Assembly (NCBI GenBank): GCA_037576195.1
Contig: CM075103.1
Span: 23,498,001-23,562,000 of the forward strand
Reading direction: 5' to 3'
Length of the DNA: 64,000 nt
Origin: Phytoseiulus persimilis
Taxonomy: Eukaryota > Arthropoda > Arachnida > Mesostigmata > Phytoseiidae
Each line of letters opens with the position of its first letter. Position 1 is the first letter of the stretch. The notes below the pieces were generated by a model. The model was not told the DNA's origin. It did not search any database and saw only the letters and a list, made by a program, of their open reading frames with translations. This document shows, in pieces, positions 1-8,784 of this stretch. The translations under genes and the position numbers were made by a program.

Positions 1-174
1 CGAAATATTGGCAAGGGGATCATGGCAGTCAGTGCGAGAAATTCGAGGACTGGGAAGCGTTATTCATAGAAACGTACGCGCCGAAGAGGAAAAGGAGGGA
101 ATTGATGGAGGATTTCCTACAAAACGGTCAGAAACGAGGGGAGGGGTTGGAAATGTATGTGAGAAGGAAAGAAC
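1..174 (+). pseudogene. Ty3/gypsy gag fragment, cut at both ends
   Basis: Aligns without gaps to 29818-29991 inside the full-length gypsy element of this window, with only scattered substitutions (for example at positions 15, 30 and 54). It encodes a central piece of Gag. The match stops abruptly at 174, where unrelated sequence begins, and continues off the left edge. It is therefore a second copy of the same retrotransposon family, broken at 174. No LTR is visible, so I cannot tell whether a deletion or an insertion made the break. Confidence 0.9.
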
Positions 175-438
175 TTTGTGATGCCCACAACGGTGACTTC
201 GATGTTCATCTATCTGTTCGTTGGTCGCAGTCATTGACTGTCATCCAACCGTGCATCAACCAATCGGGAGCGCTCTGTGTGATATCCCGTACTTCCTGTA
301 CCTTGGCAAGTATATTCGTTCCATAATTGGTGTTCATAAGTTCGATCGGTGCTCAGGTTTTCATTGCACAGATGTCGAAGAGGTCAAGGTGTGAGTATTT
401 CAATTTTCAACTCTTCGAAACTTCCCTTGTCCACCTTG
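175..438. other. unassigned interval between two element fragments
   Basis: No coding similarity recognised on either strand. A pair resembling a splice donor (GTGAGT near 391) and acceptor (TTTCTAG ending at 445) lies at its right side, but the reading frame of the following RT fragment runs through the acceptor, so I do not call an intron. Confidence 0.3.
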
Positions 439-693
439 TTTCTAGATGGTGGCACGCTGGGTGGTTCGGTGGAGTCGGCGTTGGCTGACATCCAGAGAGT
501 CAGGGGGTTCGCCTAAGACTCGGGCTTGCTTCTCAACGACGCCGCCTGCGAAGTGGCTATCCTTTCGGACGACGCTCAAACACGTTCCGAATGCCTCCGG
601 AGAATGCGGGATTCACTCCCCAACGCTTGGCTCCTGGAGGACTCACAGCTCGAGCTGCTCGGTGCTTCCCTGAACAGCCAGCCTGTCGCTTGA
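439..693 (+). pseudogene. reverse-transcriptase-like fragment (LDxGTLGG type)
   Basis: Read from 439, this frame gives FLDGGTLGG and later LELLGASL. The family usually has an L-D-D-G-T-L-G-G block around the polymerase active site and a LGxP/LGAS block further on. The second active-site Asp is replaced by Gly, and an in-frame TAA follows about 25 codons in. The fragment ends in TGA at 691-693. It is an inactive retroelement remnant; clade not assigned. Confidence 0.5.
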
Positions 694-784
694 TCAGAAG
701 CTGGCGCTCATGGACCCACCTGTTAAATTGGCGGTGACCTTTCGAGAATCGGGAGAGTGTTAATTCTGGCATTGTTGTTGCCCT

Positions 785-985
785 GTGCCAGGCCGGTTGC
801 TCCCCAATTTAGAGCATCCCTCCTTGAAGCACTGCCAGGATAAGTCGGAGCATTTTTGTCGGAACACAAGGCCGCGTCATCTTTTCGAGAATGATCGTTC
901 TTGATGGAAGCTCAGAAGCTGCCTTGTAGTCAACGAATATTGCGAACAACAGTGCTTGTGCCCTCATTGAAGGCCACTCTGATCC
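785..985 (-). pseudogene. non-LTR reverse transcriptase fragment
   Basis: On the minus strand one frame gives IFVDYKAASELPSRTIILEKM, then VPTKMLRLILAVLQGG. This matches the finger-to-palm region of LINE reverse transcriptases (usual pattern: FVDYKAAFDxxxRxxLxxxL...GVPxKxxRLIxxLLQG). The key Phe-Asp after the alanines has become Ser-Glu. Both ends are truncated and no catalytic YxDD box is present. Confidence 0.55.
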
Positions 986-997
986 TCTCGAGCAGTG

Positions 998-1366
998 TCA
1001 AAAATCCAGCCTAGGGAACTGACTCATTTTTCTACCATGTTCTATAACAATATCAGGCGATCTACCATTGTTCGGTCCGAGGAAAACAGTAGGTACTTTG
1101 TAACGCTCATTCCCCTTCTGGACCTGATCCAAGCAAATTGCTCGCAGCGGAGCTATAACCACTACCGTTGTGTTCATATATGAGGTCCAAAAATAATAAA
1201 TCAATGATTTCCCCGCTCCAGTTGGCATTATACTCAAAACATTTTTCTTATCTACTATCATTTCTATGGTCTCTAATTGCTTGCATTTAAATTTGGTTGC
1301 AAATTCAAACTTACTCACTAAAAATTGTCCCAAATGTACTCGTCGTGCTTGTAACTCTTTCGACAT
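998..1366 (-). pseudogene. RecQ-like DEAD/H helicase, N-terminal fragment
   Basis: A 122-residue segment starts at an ATG (minus strand, 1366). It has a Q-motif-like KFKCKQLETIEMI stretch, a Walker A box SIMPTGAGKSLIYYF and a motif Ia VVIAPLRAICLDQV. These are the first motifs of the RecA1 domain of RecQ-family helicases. The DEAD/H box, second RecA domain and RQC region are absent, and the frame stops at 998. The reading frame extends upstream only through the 12-bp tandem repeat, which I regard as non-coding. It may be mobile-element cargo or a broken host gene. Confidence 0.7.
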
Positions 1367-1496
1367 GATAATGCTTGAAAATGATTGTGCCGATTTCAAG
1401 CGACTCAGAACTAAATTTACGTGTAAAGTTACAATCCGATTGCACCAGGCACGCAGGAGGCTCATACTAAGTGTTCTTCTACCATATAAACATTCA

Positions 1497-2290
1497 CTAT
1501 GCTCAACATGTTGCTCAGCTTGTTGCTCAACATGTTGCTCAGCTTGTTGCTCAACATGTTGCTCAGCTTGTTGCACAACATGTTGCTCAGCTTGTTGCTC
1601 AACATGTTGCTCAGCTTGTTGCTCAACATGTTGCTCAGCTTGTTGCTCAACTTGTTGGTCAACATGTTGCTCAACTTGTTGGTCAACGTGTTGCTCAACT
1701 TCTTGCTCAACATGTAGCTTAACTTCTTGCACAACATGTTGCTCAACATGTAGCTTAAGTTCTTGCACAACATGTTGCTCAACTTGTTGCACAACATGTT
1801 GCACAACTTGTTGCTCAACATGTAGCTTAACTTCTTGCACAACATGTTACTCAGCTTGTTGCTCAACTTCTTGCTCAACATGTAGCTTAACTTCTTGCTC
1901 AAATTGTTGTTCAACATGTAGCTCAGCTCGTTGCTCAACTTGTTGCTCAGTTTGTTGCTCAACTTCTTGCTTAAATTGTTCTTCAACATGTAGCTCAACA
2001 TATTGCTCAAATTGTTGCTCAACATGTTGCTCAGCTTGTTCCTCAATTTGGTCAACATCAAGTTACTCAACAGGTTGTACGTCATGTTGGCAAACATGTG
2101 TAGTAACATGTTACATAACATGTCGCTAAACATGATGTACGTCATGTTGTTGAACATATTGATCCTCATGTTGCTGAATATGTCCAACCTGATGTTCCTA
2201 CACATTCCTATCACCATGTTGCTTGCACTTGTGTATGTGCTGGTGTACTTATTCAACATCATGCTCCGAACATCATGTCTGTGAATACTT
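1497..2290. repeat. 12-bp tandem array, unit TTGCTCAACATG
   Basis: About 65 head-to-tail copies of a 12-bp unit alternate mainly between TTGCTCAACATG and TTGCTCAGCTTG, so the practical period is often 24 bp. Adjacent units create the 10-bp palindrome CAACATGTTG many times. Copies are regular on the left and decay to the right of about 2050. Because 12 is a multiple of 3, several frames stay open and mimic Cys/Ser-, Leu- or Gln-rich proteins; I do not regard them as genes. The same unit recurs at 3925-4015. Confidence 0.95.
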
Positions 2291-2675
2291 CCCCTGATCC
2301 ACATAATAATTGACCCCATCACCGAATGAACCATGCCAGTATTCCAACACCTACCACAATTCACAGAATGGTACCTGCATTCGCAATCAACGACTAACAG
2401 CACACGAACAGACAACACCTGATAAGTGGACCGAGCGTAGCGAGGTGCTGCGAGCAAAGCACACTCGCTTCGCTCGGTGGTCTCCCTTCGACGTTGGAAG
2501 ATGGAATTTTACAAATACTGCAATTATGTCCTCTATGATTGTTTTAAATTGAGTTGAGTAGTGAACTAAGTTTGTGATTGCAAATATTCACTTCATGAAA
2601 GGAGCATGGTAAATTTTGTTTTCTAAAAACTTTGTTTATGCCATTCATAATTAAGATGTTCTGATTTTCTATACA
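2291..2675. other. no gene seen; 3' flank of the minus-strand ORF
   Basis: AT-rich sequence downstream of the minus-strand gene. A short near-palindromic stretch lies at about 2430-2470 (GAGCGTAGCGAGG against CTCGCTTCGCTCGG). No exact AATAAA was found on the minus strand. Confidence 0.4.
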
Positions 2676-3716
2676 CTATTCTACGTCATTGAATAAAGCT
2701 TCAAAATCTATGCTATCGTTTAGGTCATCGGTGCCCTCCTTCGTCTCGCCTCCTGGCTCACTACCTTTGCTAACATTTCCCGCGCCACATGAACCACTAG
2801 GGCTTGCTACAGCCGCGTCTACGTGGTCCGCAATTGGATTATCTGCCACACATGGGGCACCTGGAGGTTGGACTGTACCAGAATCCTCATCTAAACTCAT
2901 AATATCTGCAATATTTGATACCGACCATCCCCTATCCGCTTCCTGTGGGAAGTCCTGATTTTTAAGAACATCAATTATATCAGAGGCTTTATGATTCTCA
3001 TAGAACCATACTAGGAAGGGGTACCAGGTTTGGAAGGAACTCGCAGCAATTTGCATGTCCATGCGAGTTATAGAACGGAATGCGTCACACGCATTGGAGC
3101 TGCAGGCAACGCTGTGTAAAAGGATGCTCCGCTGAACATCTTTCGACGGAGCTACGATGACCGGGCCTACCTTATGACTGATTTTCCTATATTTAGCCTG
3201 AATAGTTTCGCGGAACCCATTTAATATTTGCCGCTTGCACGGCCCTGGACTGGATCGCTTAGGAGTACTGTTCACAGGTTGGTCACATATGGGGATTTCA
3301 TTGTGTAAACAGCCTCGATGGTCGTCAAAAAGTAGAGCGTCGCTCTCATTCCTTTCTGGGGTCATCGCAGCCTCATCATTTGCGGTATCGACGAACGATT
3401 CCCTCTTTTCAGGCTTCCTGATTTCTTTTGCTATCACAGATCGTGGGTTGAACAGATCCGTGAAGAATGTCTGCCCTCTCACCGGTGTCTCCAACCATAC
3501 AAGAGCATGGAAATGAGCACTGGTACGGGAACACATGGTGGTGTTGTCACGCGTCTTCTTTGTGTCCTCGTATATCAATCGAATCTTCTGAATTGCCGGT
3601 ATCAATTTCAACCGATTCAGGATTTCTTTTCGTTCTTTTGACTTCTCAACATCATCGCTGACGTTGGCTTCTAAGGTCACTGACCATTTTTTTGCGATCA
3701 AAGTTGTCGCAGCCAT
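2676..3716 (-). CDS. uncharacterised 346-residue protein; possible HUH/Rep-like N-terminus
   Basis: An uninterrupted ORF from ATG (3716) to TAG (2676-2678), with no stop or frameshift, unlike nearly everything else in the window. I do not recognise the family. The N-terminal ~85 residues read as beta-strand KWSVTLEA, strand IQKIRLIYED, then a strand with HFHALVWLE followed by a helix (TFFTDLF). That order resembles motifs I and II of HUH rolling-circle Rep domains, but I see no clear motif III Tyr-x-x-Lys and no Walker A, so no SF3 helicase. Residues 130-180 are Pro/Ser/Lys/Arg-rich. The last ~70 are low in complexity and acidic (DDLNDSIDFEALFNDVE). It diverges from the spliced gene at 4100; the 384 bp between them carry 12-bp repeats. 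Function unknown; the Rep idea is inference. Confidence 0.6.
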   Translation of the reverse strand: MAATTLIAKKWSVTLEANVSDDVEKSKERKEILNRLKLIPAIQKIRLIYEDTKKTRDNTTMCSRTSAHFHALVWLETPVRGQTFFTDLFNPRSVIAKEIRKPEKRESFVDTANDEAAMTPERNESDALLFDDHRGCLHNEIPICDQPVNSTPKRSSPGPCKRQILNGFRETIQAKYRKISHKVGPVIVAPSKDVQRSILLHSVACSSNACDAFRSITRMDMQIAASSFQTWYPFLVWFYENHKASDIIDVLKNQDFPQEADRGWSVSNIADIMSLDEDSGTVQPPGAPCVADNPIADHVDAAVASPSGSCGAGNVSKGSEPGGETKEGTDDLNDSIDFEALFNDVE

Positions 3717-4099
3717 GAGTGAAAAAGGGAAAAATTAGATGTACAGATAAATCCAATTTTTTCTGAATCAACTTTATATTTAGTGCGTGATCACGTACCA
3801 CACGTTTGAATAAGAAATTTTTTAGTTGTAAATAAGGAGTACTCGCTACGTTACAGCAACAGTTGGATTACAAATCCTCCCAACGTCTAATCACAACGGC
3901 CGCTATATACCATTTCTATTCGCTGTTGTTGCTCAACATGTACTCCAACATGTTGCTCAACATGTACACCAACATGTTGCTCAACATGTACACCAACATG
4001 TTGCTCAACATACTCTCCTCACTTCAACCGTAAATATGACCCTGTTCGAATGCCTCATTATGTGTTCATCAATTCAACACGTGCTATCAATCATTAAAA
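3717..4099. promoter_or_regulatory. divergent intergenic region with CAACATGTTG repeats
   Basis: It separates two oppositely transcribed intact genes. At about 3925-4015 it carries four 24-bp units that alternate TTGCTCAACATG with TACWCCAACATG, so CAACATGTTG palindromes occur at regular spacing. This is the same motif as the long array at 1497-2290. Its position between two divergent starts suggests a shared promoter or an iteron-like protein-binding cluster. No TATA box is convincing. Confidence 0.5.
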
Positions 4100-4671
4100 A
4101 TGACGTAAGTGCCTATCCTCATTTTATATCTCTATGATTTGCTTGATCCCTTGTGTGATCGATAAGCAAGCTTCATTTCTACTTAAGTTTCCTCGATGAC
4201 TTCAATAAGATTTGGGCCGAATTCGTCAACGATATCCCACCAGAAGAATTGACCACACTGGAAGATATCGCCGTTCGCCGAGCTGAATGCCTGAAATATA
4301 GGTCTCTTTTCCGCAATGTACGCGGCGAAAAAACCAGAACCGTGGTGAACTATCTGAACATAATCTCTGCGCGTTTAGATAACATTGAGAACGAGCTGCG
4401 TGAAAAGTTGTACGAAAGCCGGTCACATCCCATTCTCAAACTGGATAGTCCCTTGATACGTCAACGAGTATCCGATTCAAGTCAAAGGGAAGCAAATGAA
4501 TTGAGACCACACGCAGGAAATGAAAGTCGGAAAAGAGGGAGAAATGAGCCGACCCCTAGTACTTCGAGTGGACTTGGAAGTCGAACAAAGAGGATGAGGA
4601 ATACTTCGAATGAGCCGGGTTGTTCAAAAGCCGCCGCCGAAATCATTGAAGTGAGTTCTGATTCTGAGTGA
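4100..4671 (+). CDS. small spliced gene, 162 residues, SUMO-interacting-motif-like tail
   Basis: Exon 1 is 4100-4104 (ATGAC), joined to a canonical GTAAGT donor. The intron is 4105-4187 (83 bp) and ends in a pyrimidine-rich CTACTTAAG acceptor. Exon 2 is 4188-4671 and ends in TGA. Splicing gives a 162-residue protein beginning MTFLDDFNKIWAEF, in frame with the long downstream ORF, which has no ATG of its own. Residues ~20-80 are predicted helical and charged; ~95-150 are Arg/Ser/Pro-rich with a basic KRGR-type cluster (possible nuclear signal). The C-terminus is IIEVSSDSE: four hydrophobic residues followed by acid and serine, the pattern of a phospho-regulated SUMO-interacting motif. An AATAAA lies 40 bp past the stop. 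Family not recognised. Confidence 0.65.
4105..4187 (+). other. intron (83 bp), GT-AG
   Basis: Donor GTAAGTGC directly follows the fifth base of the coding sequence. The acceptor TTCATTTCTACTTAAG precedes TTTCCTCGATGAC. The spliced frame opens a continuous ORF, and an in-frame stop lies inside the intron at 4156-4158. Predicted only from sequence. Confidence 0.65.
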
Positions 4672-4710
4672 TTGTAAAGTCAAACTTCTTAAAAGACGTA
4701 CTTAAATGCT

Positions 4711-4716
4711 AATAAA
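4711..4716 (+). terminator. polyadenylation signal AATAAA
   Basis: Exact AATAAA 40 bp after the stop of the spliced gene and 14 bp before the left end of the large inverted-repeat structure. The gene is thus complete and was not cut by that structure. Confidence 0.7.
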
Positions 4717-4729
4717 GTTGTAATCAAGT

Positions 4730-4860
4730 TTTTAGCGCAGAAACGCGCTTTTCTTCGGGCGTGTTTATTGGGGCGTAACTGGGAGTGGAACGAAAAAATG
4801 GGAACGAAAAAATCGCAGCGGCAGGCCTTTAAGATTTTTTCCGGAGCGAGGGAGATTTGA
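4730..4860. repeat. terminal module of the inverted-repeat structure (left)
   Basis: Starts TTTTAGCGCAGAAACGCGCT, which folds as a small hairpin (AGCGC / GCGCT). Then come a GGGCGTG motif, GGGGCGTAACTGGGAGTGG and a purine-rich segment. The same module appears inverted at 23503-23619 and alone at 27178-27297. At the right-arm copy the hairpin is AGCGCA-TTTC-TGCGCT, a perfect six-pair stem. Confidence 0.75.
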
Positions 4861-4919
4861 ATTCAAGTTGAATTTCATGTGGTGAATCTTGGTGTCTTGT
4901 CATAGGTCAATGACAATGA

Positions 4920-5150
4920 AGTGATGGTAGCTGGGGTAATGTTCAGATCGGTTCCGGAATCACCCCTCCAGACTTGGGAAGTAATGATCAGATCGGTCCC
5001 GGAATCACCCCTCCAGACTTGGGGAGTAATAGTCAGATTGGTCCCGGAATCGCCCCTCAGACCTGGGAAAGTAATGGTGAGATCGGTCCCGGAATCACCC
5101 CTCCAGCCTCGGAATGTGAAGGTCAGATTGGTCCCGGATAAACATAATTT
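4920..5150. repeat. 45-bp minisatellite block A1 (left arm)
   Basis: About five units of the window-wide 45-bp repeat (core GGTCCCGGAATCACCCCTCC, then AGACTTGGGAAGTAATG). The mirrored block is 23208-23412. Confidence 0.9.
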
Positions 5151-5230
5151 TCCGTAGTACGGAGTACGGCAAATGTATTTACGTACCACTCCGTTACGGA
5201 TATTCATTTTTCGTACCCCGGACCCGAGGA

Positions 5231-5422
5231 TCCTTACTACTTATGATCGGCTTCGTCTGTCAGTTTGTCCTCGTTCCTCCTGGAATACATGGGGGTGATT
5301 CCGGCACCAATCTGACCTTCACTTTTCGAGTGTGGACGGGTGATTCTGGGACTAATCCGACAATATTCTTCCGAGTCTGGAGGAGTGATTCCGGTACCAA
5401 TCTGAGCATACTTTTCTGAGTC
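5231..5422. repeat. 45-bp minisatellite block A2 with CCTTACTAC terminus
   Basis: Begins CCTTACTACTTATGATCGGC and CTGTCAGTTTGTCC, a terminal module that also closes the array elements at 43336-43591, 56161-57268 and 23113. About four 45-bp units follow. The block continues at 6313 and was split by the LINE at 5423-6312. Confidence 0.85.
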
Positions 5423-6312
5423 TTTTTTTTTTTTTTCTTTGCGGGGACCAGGATTAAAAATGCGTGATGCAGACCGAGCCACAGCCCCGCTCGATACTGT
5501 GGGAGTCGCATACCCACTAAAAACCTAGTGTCTCCCCAACCTTCACTTTTCGGGTGAAGGTCCGCCACCCATGGCCGGAACTGCGTTGGCATTACTTCGT
5601 TACCATGGGAGCGGGAGTCGAAATTCTCAGCTCCTTATAACTACTCTACCCCAGGCTACCTCCAATGTTGTCTGCCCGAGATGTCATGTGCTCCTTTTAC
5701 CAAACGTGTCGTATCAAATGCTGTGTCAGGTGCCTGGGGCATTAGCGCCTTCGCCAGTCCGGCCCGGGCGGACCGCCGACCTGTCTTCAACGTCAACCCC
5801 AGACTCCCCTCCTTCCCTCCCACCCGTTTCCAGTGGGTTGGTCCGGCGTCTTGGCGAAAGAACATCCCTTTCTAGCCGGAGAGTCCCTCCATGAACCACT
5901 GCTCTTCGCCTTTCTTCCCGTCTCACCTTTTCTCTCATGACGGCTTCAAAGAATCTCATCACTAGCGTGAATTGTTCCTGACCCCACTCCCACATCCCCC
6001 TGACTGTTTCCCCCATTGCATCCCCTCTTGTGACCTCTCGGACCTCCGCCAACGCTGCACAACGGAGCACCGTATGATCAGCATCATCCGCGGTGCCAGA
6101 GTCGCAGAGAACGCAGACGTCCGACAGGGCTTTACCGATTCTGACCATGTAAGTCTGGAACTGACCATGTCCAGTAACGACCTGCGTTGCCCCATAGCTT
6201 AGCTCCCCGTATTCACAATCAACCCACCCCTTGAGGTCCCTGATTATCTCTCGCGTTCGTTTCCCCTTTGACTCTCCAAGCAGTCCCACATCCCATTCCC
6301 TCTGCCATTCCC
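5423..6312 (-). mobile_element. 5'-truncated LINE insertion with poly(A) tail and 14-bp TSD (left arm)
   Basis: Minus-strand element. The coding end gives CVLCDSGTADDADHTVLRC, the C-x2-C-x8-H-x4-C zinc knuckle found after the reverse transcriptase in R1/LOA-type LINEs, then a charged tail (MREKVRREERRR). It ends in a run of 14 A (5423-5436 on the plus strand as T). The direct repeat GACTCAGAAAAGTA flanks it (TACTTTTCTGAGTC at 5409-5422 and 6313-6326), so it landed inside a 45-bp unit. The same insertion is present in the other arm at 22075-22927. 5' truncation removed the reverse transcriptase. Confidence 0.85.
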
Positions 6313-6560
6313 TACTTTTCTGAGTCTGGAGGACTGATTCCGGGACCAATCTGAGCATACTTTCCTGAGTCTGGTGGGTTGATTCCAGGACGCATATGAC
6401 AACATTTTGCTGAGTCTGGAGGAGTGATTCCGGCACCAGCCTGAGCATATTTTTCCGAGTCTGGAGGAGTGATTCCGGGACCAATCTGAGCATACTTTTC
6501 TGAGTCTGGTGGGTTGATTCCAGGACCAATCTGACAATATTTTGCCGAGTCTGGAGAGTC
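6313..6560. repeat. 45-bp minisatellite block A3 (left arm)
   Basis: About five and a half units in the version ending AGACTCAGAAAAGTATGCTC. It is the continuation of block A2 beyond the LINE. Mirrored at 21835-22074. Confidence 0.9.
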
Positions 6561-6800
6561 GAAAGCTGGATCAGAGAGCGGTCGATACCTGATTCTCGCT
6601 CCGTTCGGTATTGTGACTATATACCTCTGTTCTCTGACAATACTGTCACGAAGGTTTCCGCTGTCTGCCAATGCCAAAAACCGGCCAATGCCGGTTTCAC
6701 CGCCAGCGCATAATACACATGTGGCCCCTGTGATCGTTATATTATCCGGCTACCAGCTCACGAGACACTTTTCTCTGAATCTATCTTCTCATTCGGTTGA
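6561..6800. other. spacer between array blocks, no gene
   Basis: Contains a hairpin-forming AACCGGCCAATGCCGGTT near 6695 and nothing coding. Mirrored at about 21560-21834. Confidence 0.5.
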
Positions 6801-7085
6801 TTGGTACATGCTGTTATGGTCAGATGGACTCCGGAATTACCTCCTCAGAGTCTAACAAGTATGGTCAGGTCGATCCTGGACTCACCCCATCAGACTCCGA
6901 AGAGTATGTTCAGATTGGTCCCGGAATATAACCGAATTTACGAGAATTCATTTGCCGTACTACGTAAAATGATGTCTAGTCCCGGAATCACCTCTCGAGA
7001 CTTGGGAAGTAATGGTCAGATCGATCCCGGAATCACCCCTCCAGACTTGAAAAGTAAAGGTCAGATTGGTCCCGAAATCGCTCCA
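6801..7085. repeat. 45-bp minisatellite block A4 (left arm), interrupted
   Basis: Units at 6810-6930 and 6975-7085 flank a short AT-richer insert (6930-6975, CGAATTTACGAGAATTCATT). Mirrored at 21300-21560. Confidence 0.8.
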
Positions 7086-7179
7086 AGCAATCGATGGTCG
7101 GTGATCGACCCCCTGGGGCACGGCAATCCATATACTTAAACGAAGTCGCTCAGGGGGTCCACGGTTGACCCCGTGGTCG

Positions 7180-7600
7180 ACAGGTGGAGTTGCTATTCAC
7201 GAACGCAGAGGAGCACCTACGCAAGTAACTCCCACAATTACACCAGATCTCATTGATGAAGATCCTTGTGACATTCATGCCTGTAAAATACTCCCACGTT
7301 TCCAACTAACTGTCCTTGCGACTGTATATGAATCCGGGAAAATCTTTCGAACTCATTGAAGAGTTCCTACTGAAATATGACCATGTTCTGCCCCCTGGTA
7401 TACAAAACCGAAGAACTTCACTGATTCTATGCGGTGATTTCAATTGGAACCTGGGAGACCCCCTCAAAAAGGAAAACAATATCGAATTTATGCGAAATCA
7501 ATTTGAAAATCTTGAACTAATAACCGATCCTGAGATATTGACAACACGTGGCCGAACATGCATCGATATCATATACTCGGGAGGCACTCCGGAGCACTGA
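7180..7600 (+). pseudogene. Helentron-type AP endonuclease fragment (left arm)
   Basis: Two overlapping frames (7165-7359 and 7316-7600) together read GVAIHERRGAP..., then YMNPGKSFELIEEFLLKYD, SLILCGDFNWNLGD and RGRTCIDIIYSGG. This is the order of an exonuclease-endonuclease-phosphatase domain (catalytic GDFN motif; late T-x-ID segment) like that at the C-terminus of Helentron proteins. A frameshift near 7330 and missing ends show it is dead. The inverted twin is 20787-21222. A LINE-type APE is the alternative. Confidence 0.6.
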
Positions 7601-7924
7601 AGATAGGACCGTCGAAAACAAATTGAGGGGGGCTTTGGGCGGGAGCACTCGAGGAATTTTGGACACATGCCATCGCCATTGATGAGAAATCTCAATATTG
7701 CTGAAGCATTTTCCCCTCTCGAGGGGTTGGGACACCCCCGCCCCCTCTCGTCATTTTGTAGATGTTTCAAAACCAATCCACCGTACTTCCCAATTCATTT
7801 ATCGACGAATTTTGTCTGTATCCCGGCTTGACGCTAGGTTGTTCGCATTTCTGCGCCCCGGTTCAACCCGTGGATGAACCGTTCCTGGTTTCTTTTGATC
7901 CGTCATTCCTGAAGCTCGTCTCGC
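7601..7924. other. no gene seen; non-coding piece of the left arm
   Basis: G/C-rich stretch with no recognised coding signal; mirrored at about 20466-20786. Confidence 0.4.
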
Positions 7925-8256
7925 AGATTGTGCCGTAGCTTGTCGCATCCGACGTTGAAATGTTTCTTCGGTTTTCTCTGAAGCTCTCTTTTTGGACTTT
8001 CTTTCAGTCTCTCGAGGTCGACGCTGAGCTCTTCTTCGACTTCACCTTTTGTTTTCGACTGAACCTCTCAGCCAGCCCTCAGAAGTGTCCCGGGGTCACC
8101 TTTCGGCATTGCTTCACCCGGAACAGTCTTCTCGGATCGTGTTTCACTTTCTTGACCTTCTTCGTTTTTCTCTTCTAATGCTGCGTATCCACGTTCACGT
8201 TCATTCACTACATCGTAACGTGTATCACTGTTTTCTTCTGAGCTTTTCGAACTCAT
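7925..8256 (-). pseudogene. Helentron N-terminus with STPR repeats (left arm)
   Basis: Minus-strand ATG at 8256 starts MSSKSSEENSD, an acidic leader of 62 residues ending in TGA. Past that stop the sequence continues in the 69-bp STPR-like repeat (two to three decayed units) that is much longer at 27304-28620. It looks like the start of a Helentron protein caught in the arm. It faces away from the endonuclease piece, so the two are not one gene here. Twin at 20131-20465. Confidence 0.5.
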
Positions 8257-8784
8257 CTGTTCAGCGGCTCGTAAGGAAAACTCGGATTATTCAAACGATT
8301 CTACCACATCAACAGAGTAAACGGAATCGATGCTTTTCAATCAAAATCGGAGGTCTTCCAATCGATTGAAGATGATTCGAAATGACACAGTACGTGAACA
8401 GAGTTGTCTGTTGGAATGTTCGTAGCGTTTCTGGGATCGTGGGTATCCCTCTGCATAAGACTCTAGAAACACCCTGATTCCGATCCCATGTTTGGTGTAA
8501 AACGCTCTCTCAAATAGTTCTACACTCTCGATTGCAGATCTTCAGGAAAATCCCAAGGCCCTGACCCGCCTCGTGCAGCTTCATCCGTCACAATCTTCTC
8601 GTTCGTTGCTTCCGATTGAGATGGAGCTCGTCGTGGGCGGAGAGGGATTCGAAAAACATCTTCGAAACCGAATCCGGAAGACGATGAGGTTCCGGGTGAG
8701 GCTCCTCTTCAGCCTCTCCATCAAGGATCGAGTCGGCGATTTCAGCTTCTTCAGAGTCCCGACCCAGGATCATCCCTCCACGTT
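8257..8784. other. no recognised gene; upstream part of the Helentron-derived piece
   Basis: A 61-residue acidic frame (minus, 8588-8773) and a 71-residue frame (plus) overlap on opposite strands. Neither is recognised. Mirrored at about 19616-20130. Confidence 0.3.

Noticed and set aside
390-445. small intron before the RT-like fragment at 439
   Set aside because: Donor- and acceptor-like words exist, but the RT-like frame runs across the acceptor and no upstream exon is recognisable.
998-2457. Cys/Ser-, Gln/Val- and Leu/Asn-rich long frames across the 12-bp array
   Set aside because: Period 12 keeps several frames on both strands open. Only the RecQ-like segment at 998-1366 has protein motifs.
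2676-3716. firm annotation as a CRESS-virus Rep
   Set aside because: Only a strand order and an HFH word support it. The motif III tyrosine and the SF3 helicase are missing, so it is kept as a hypothesis.
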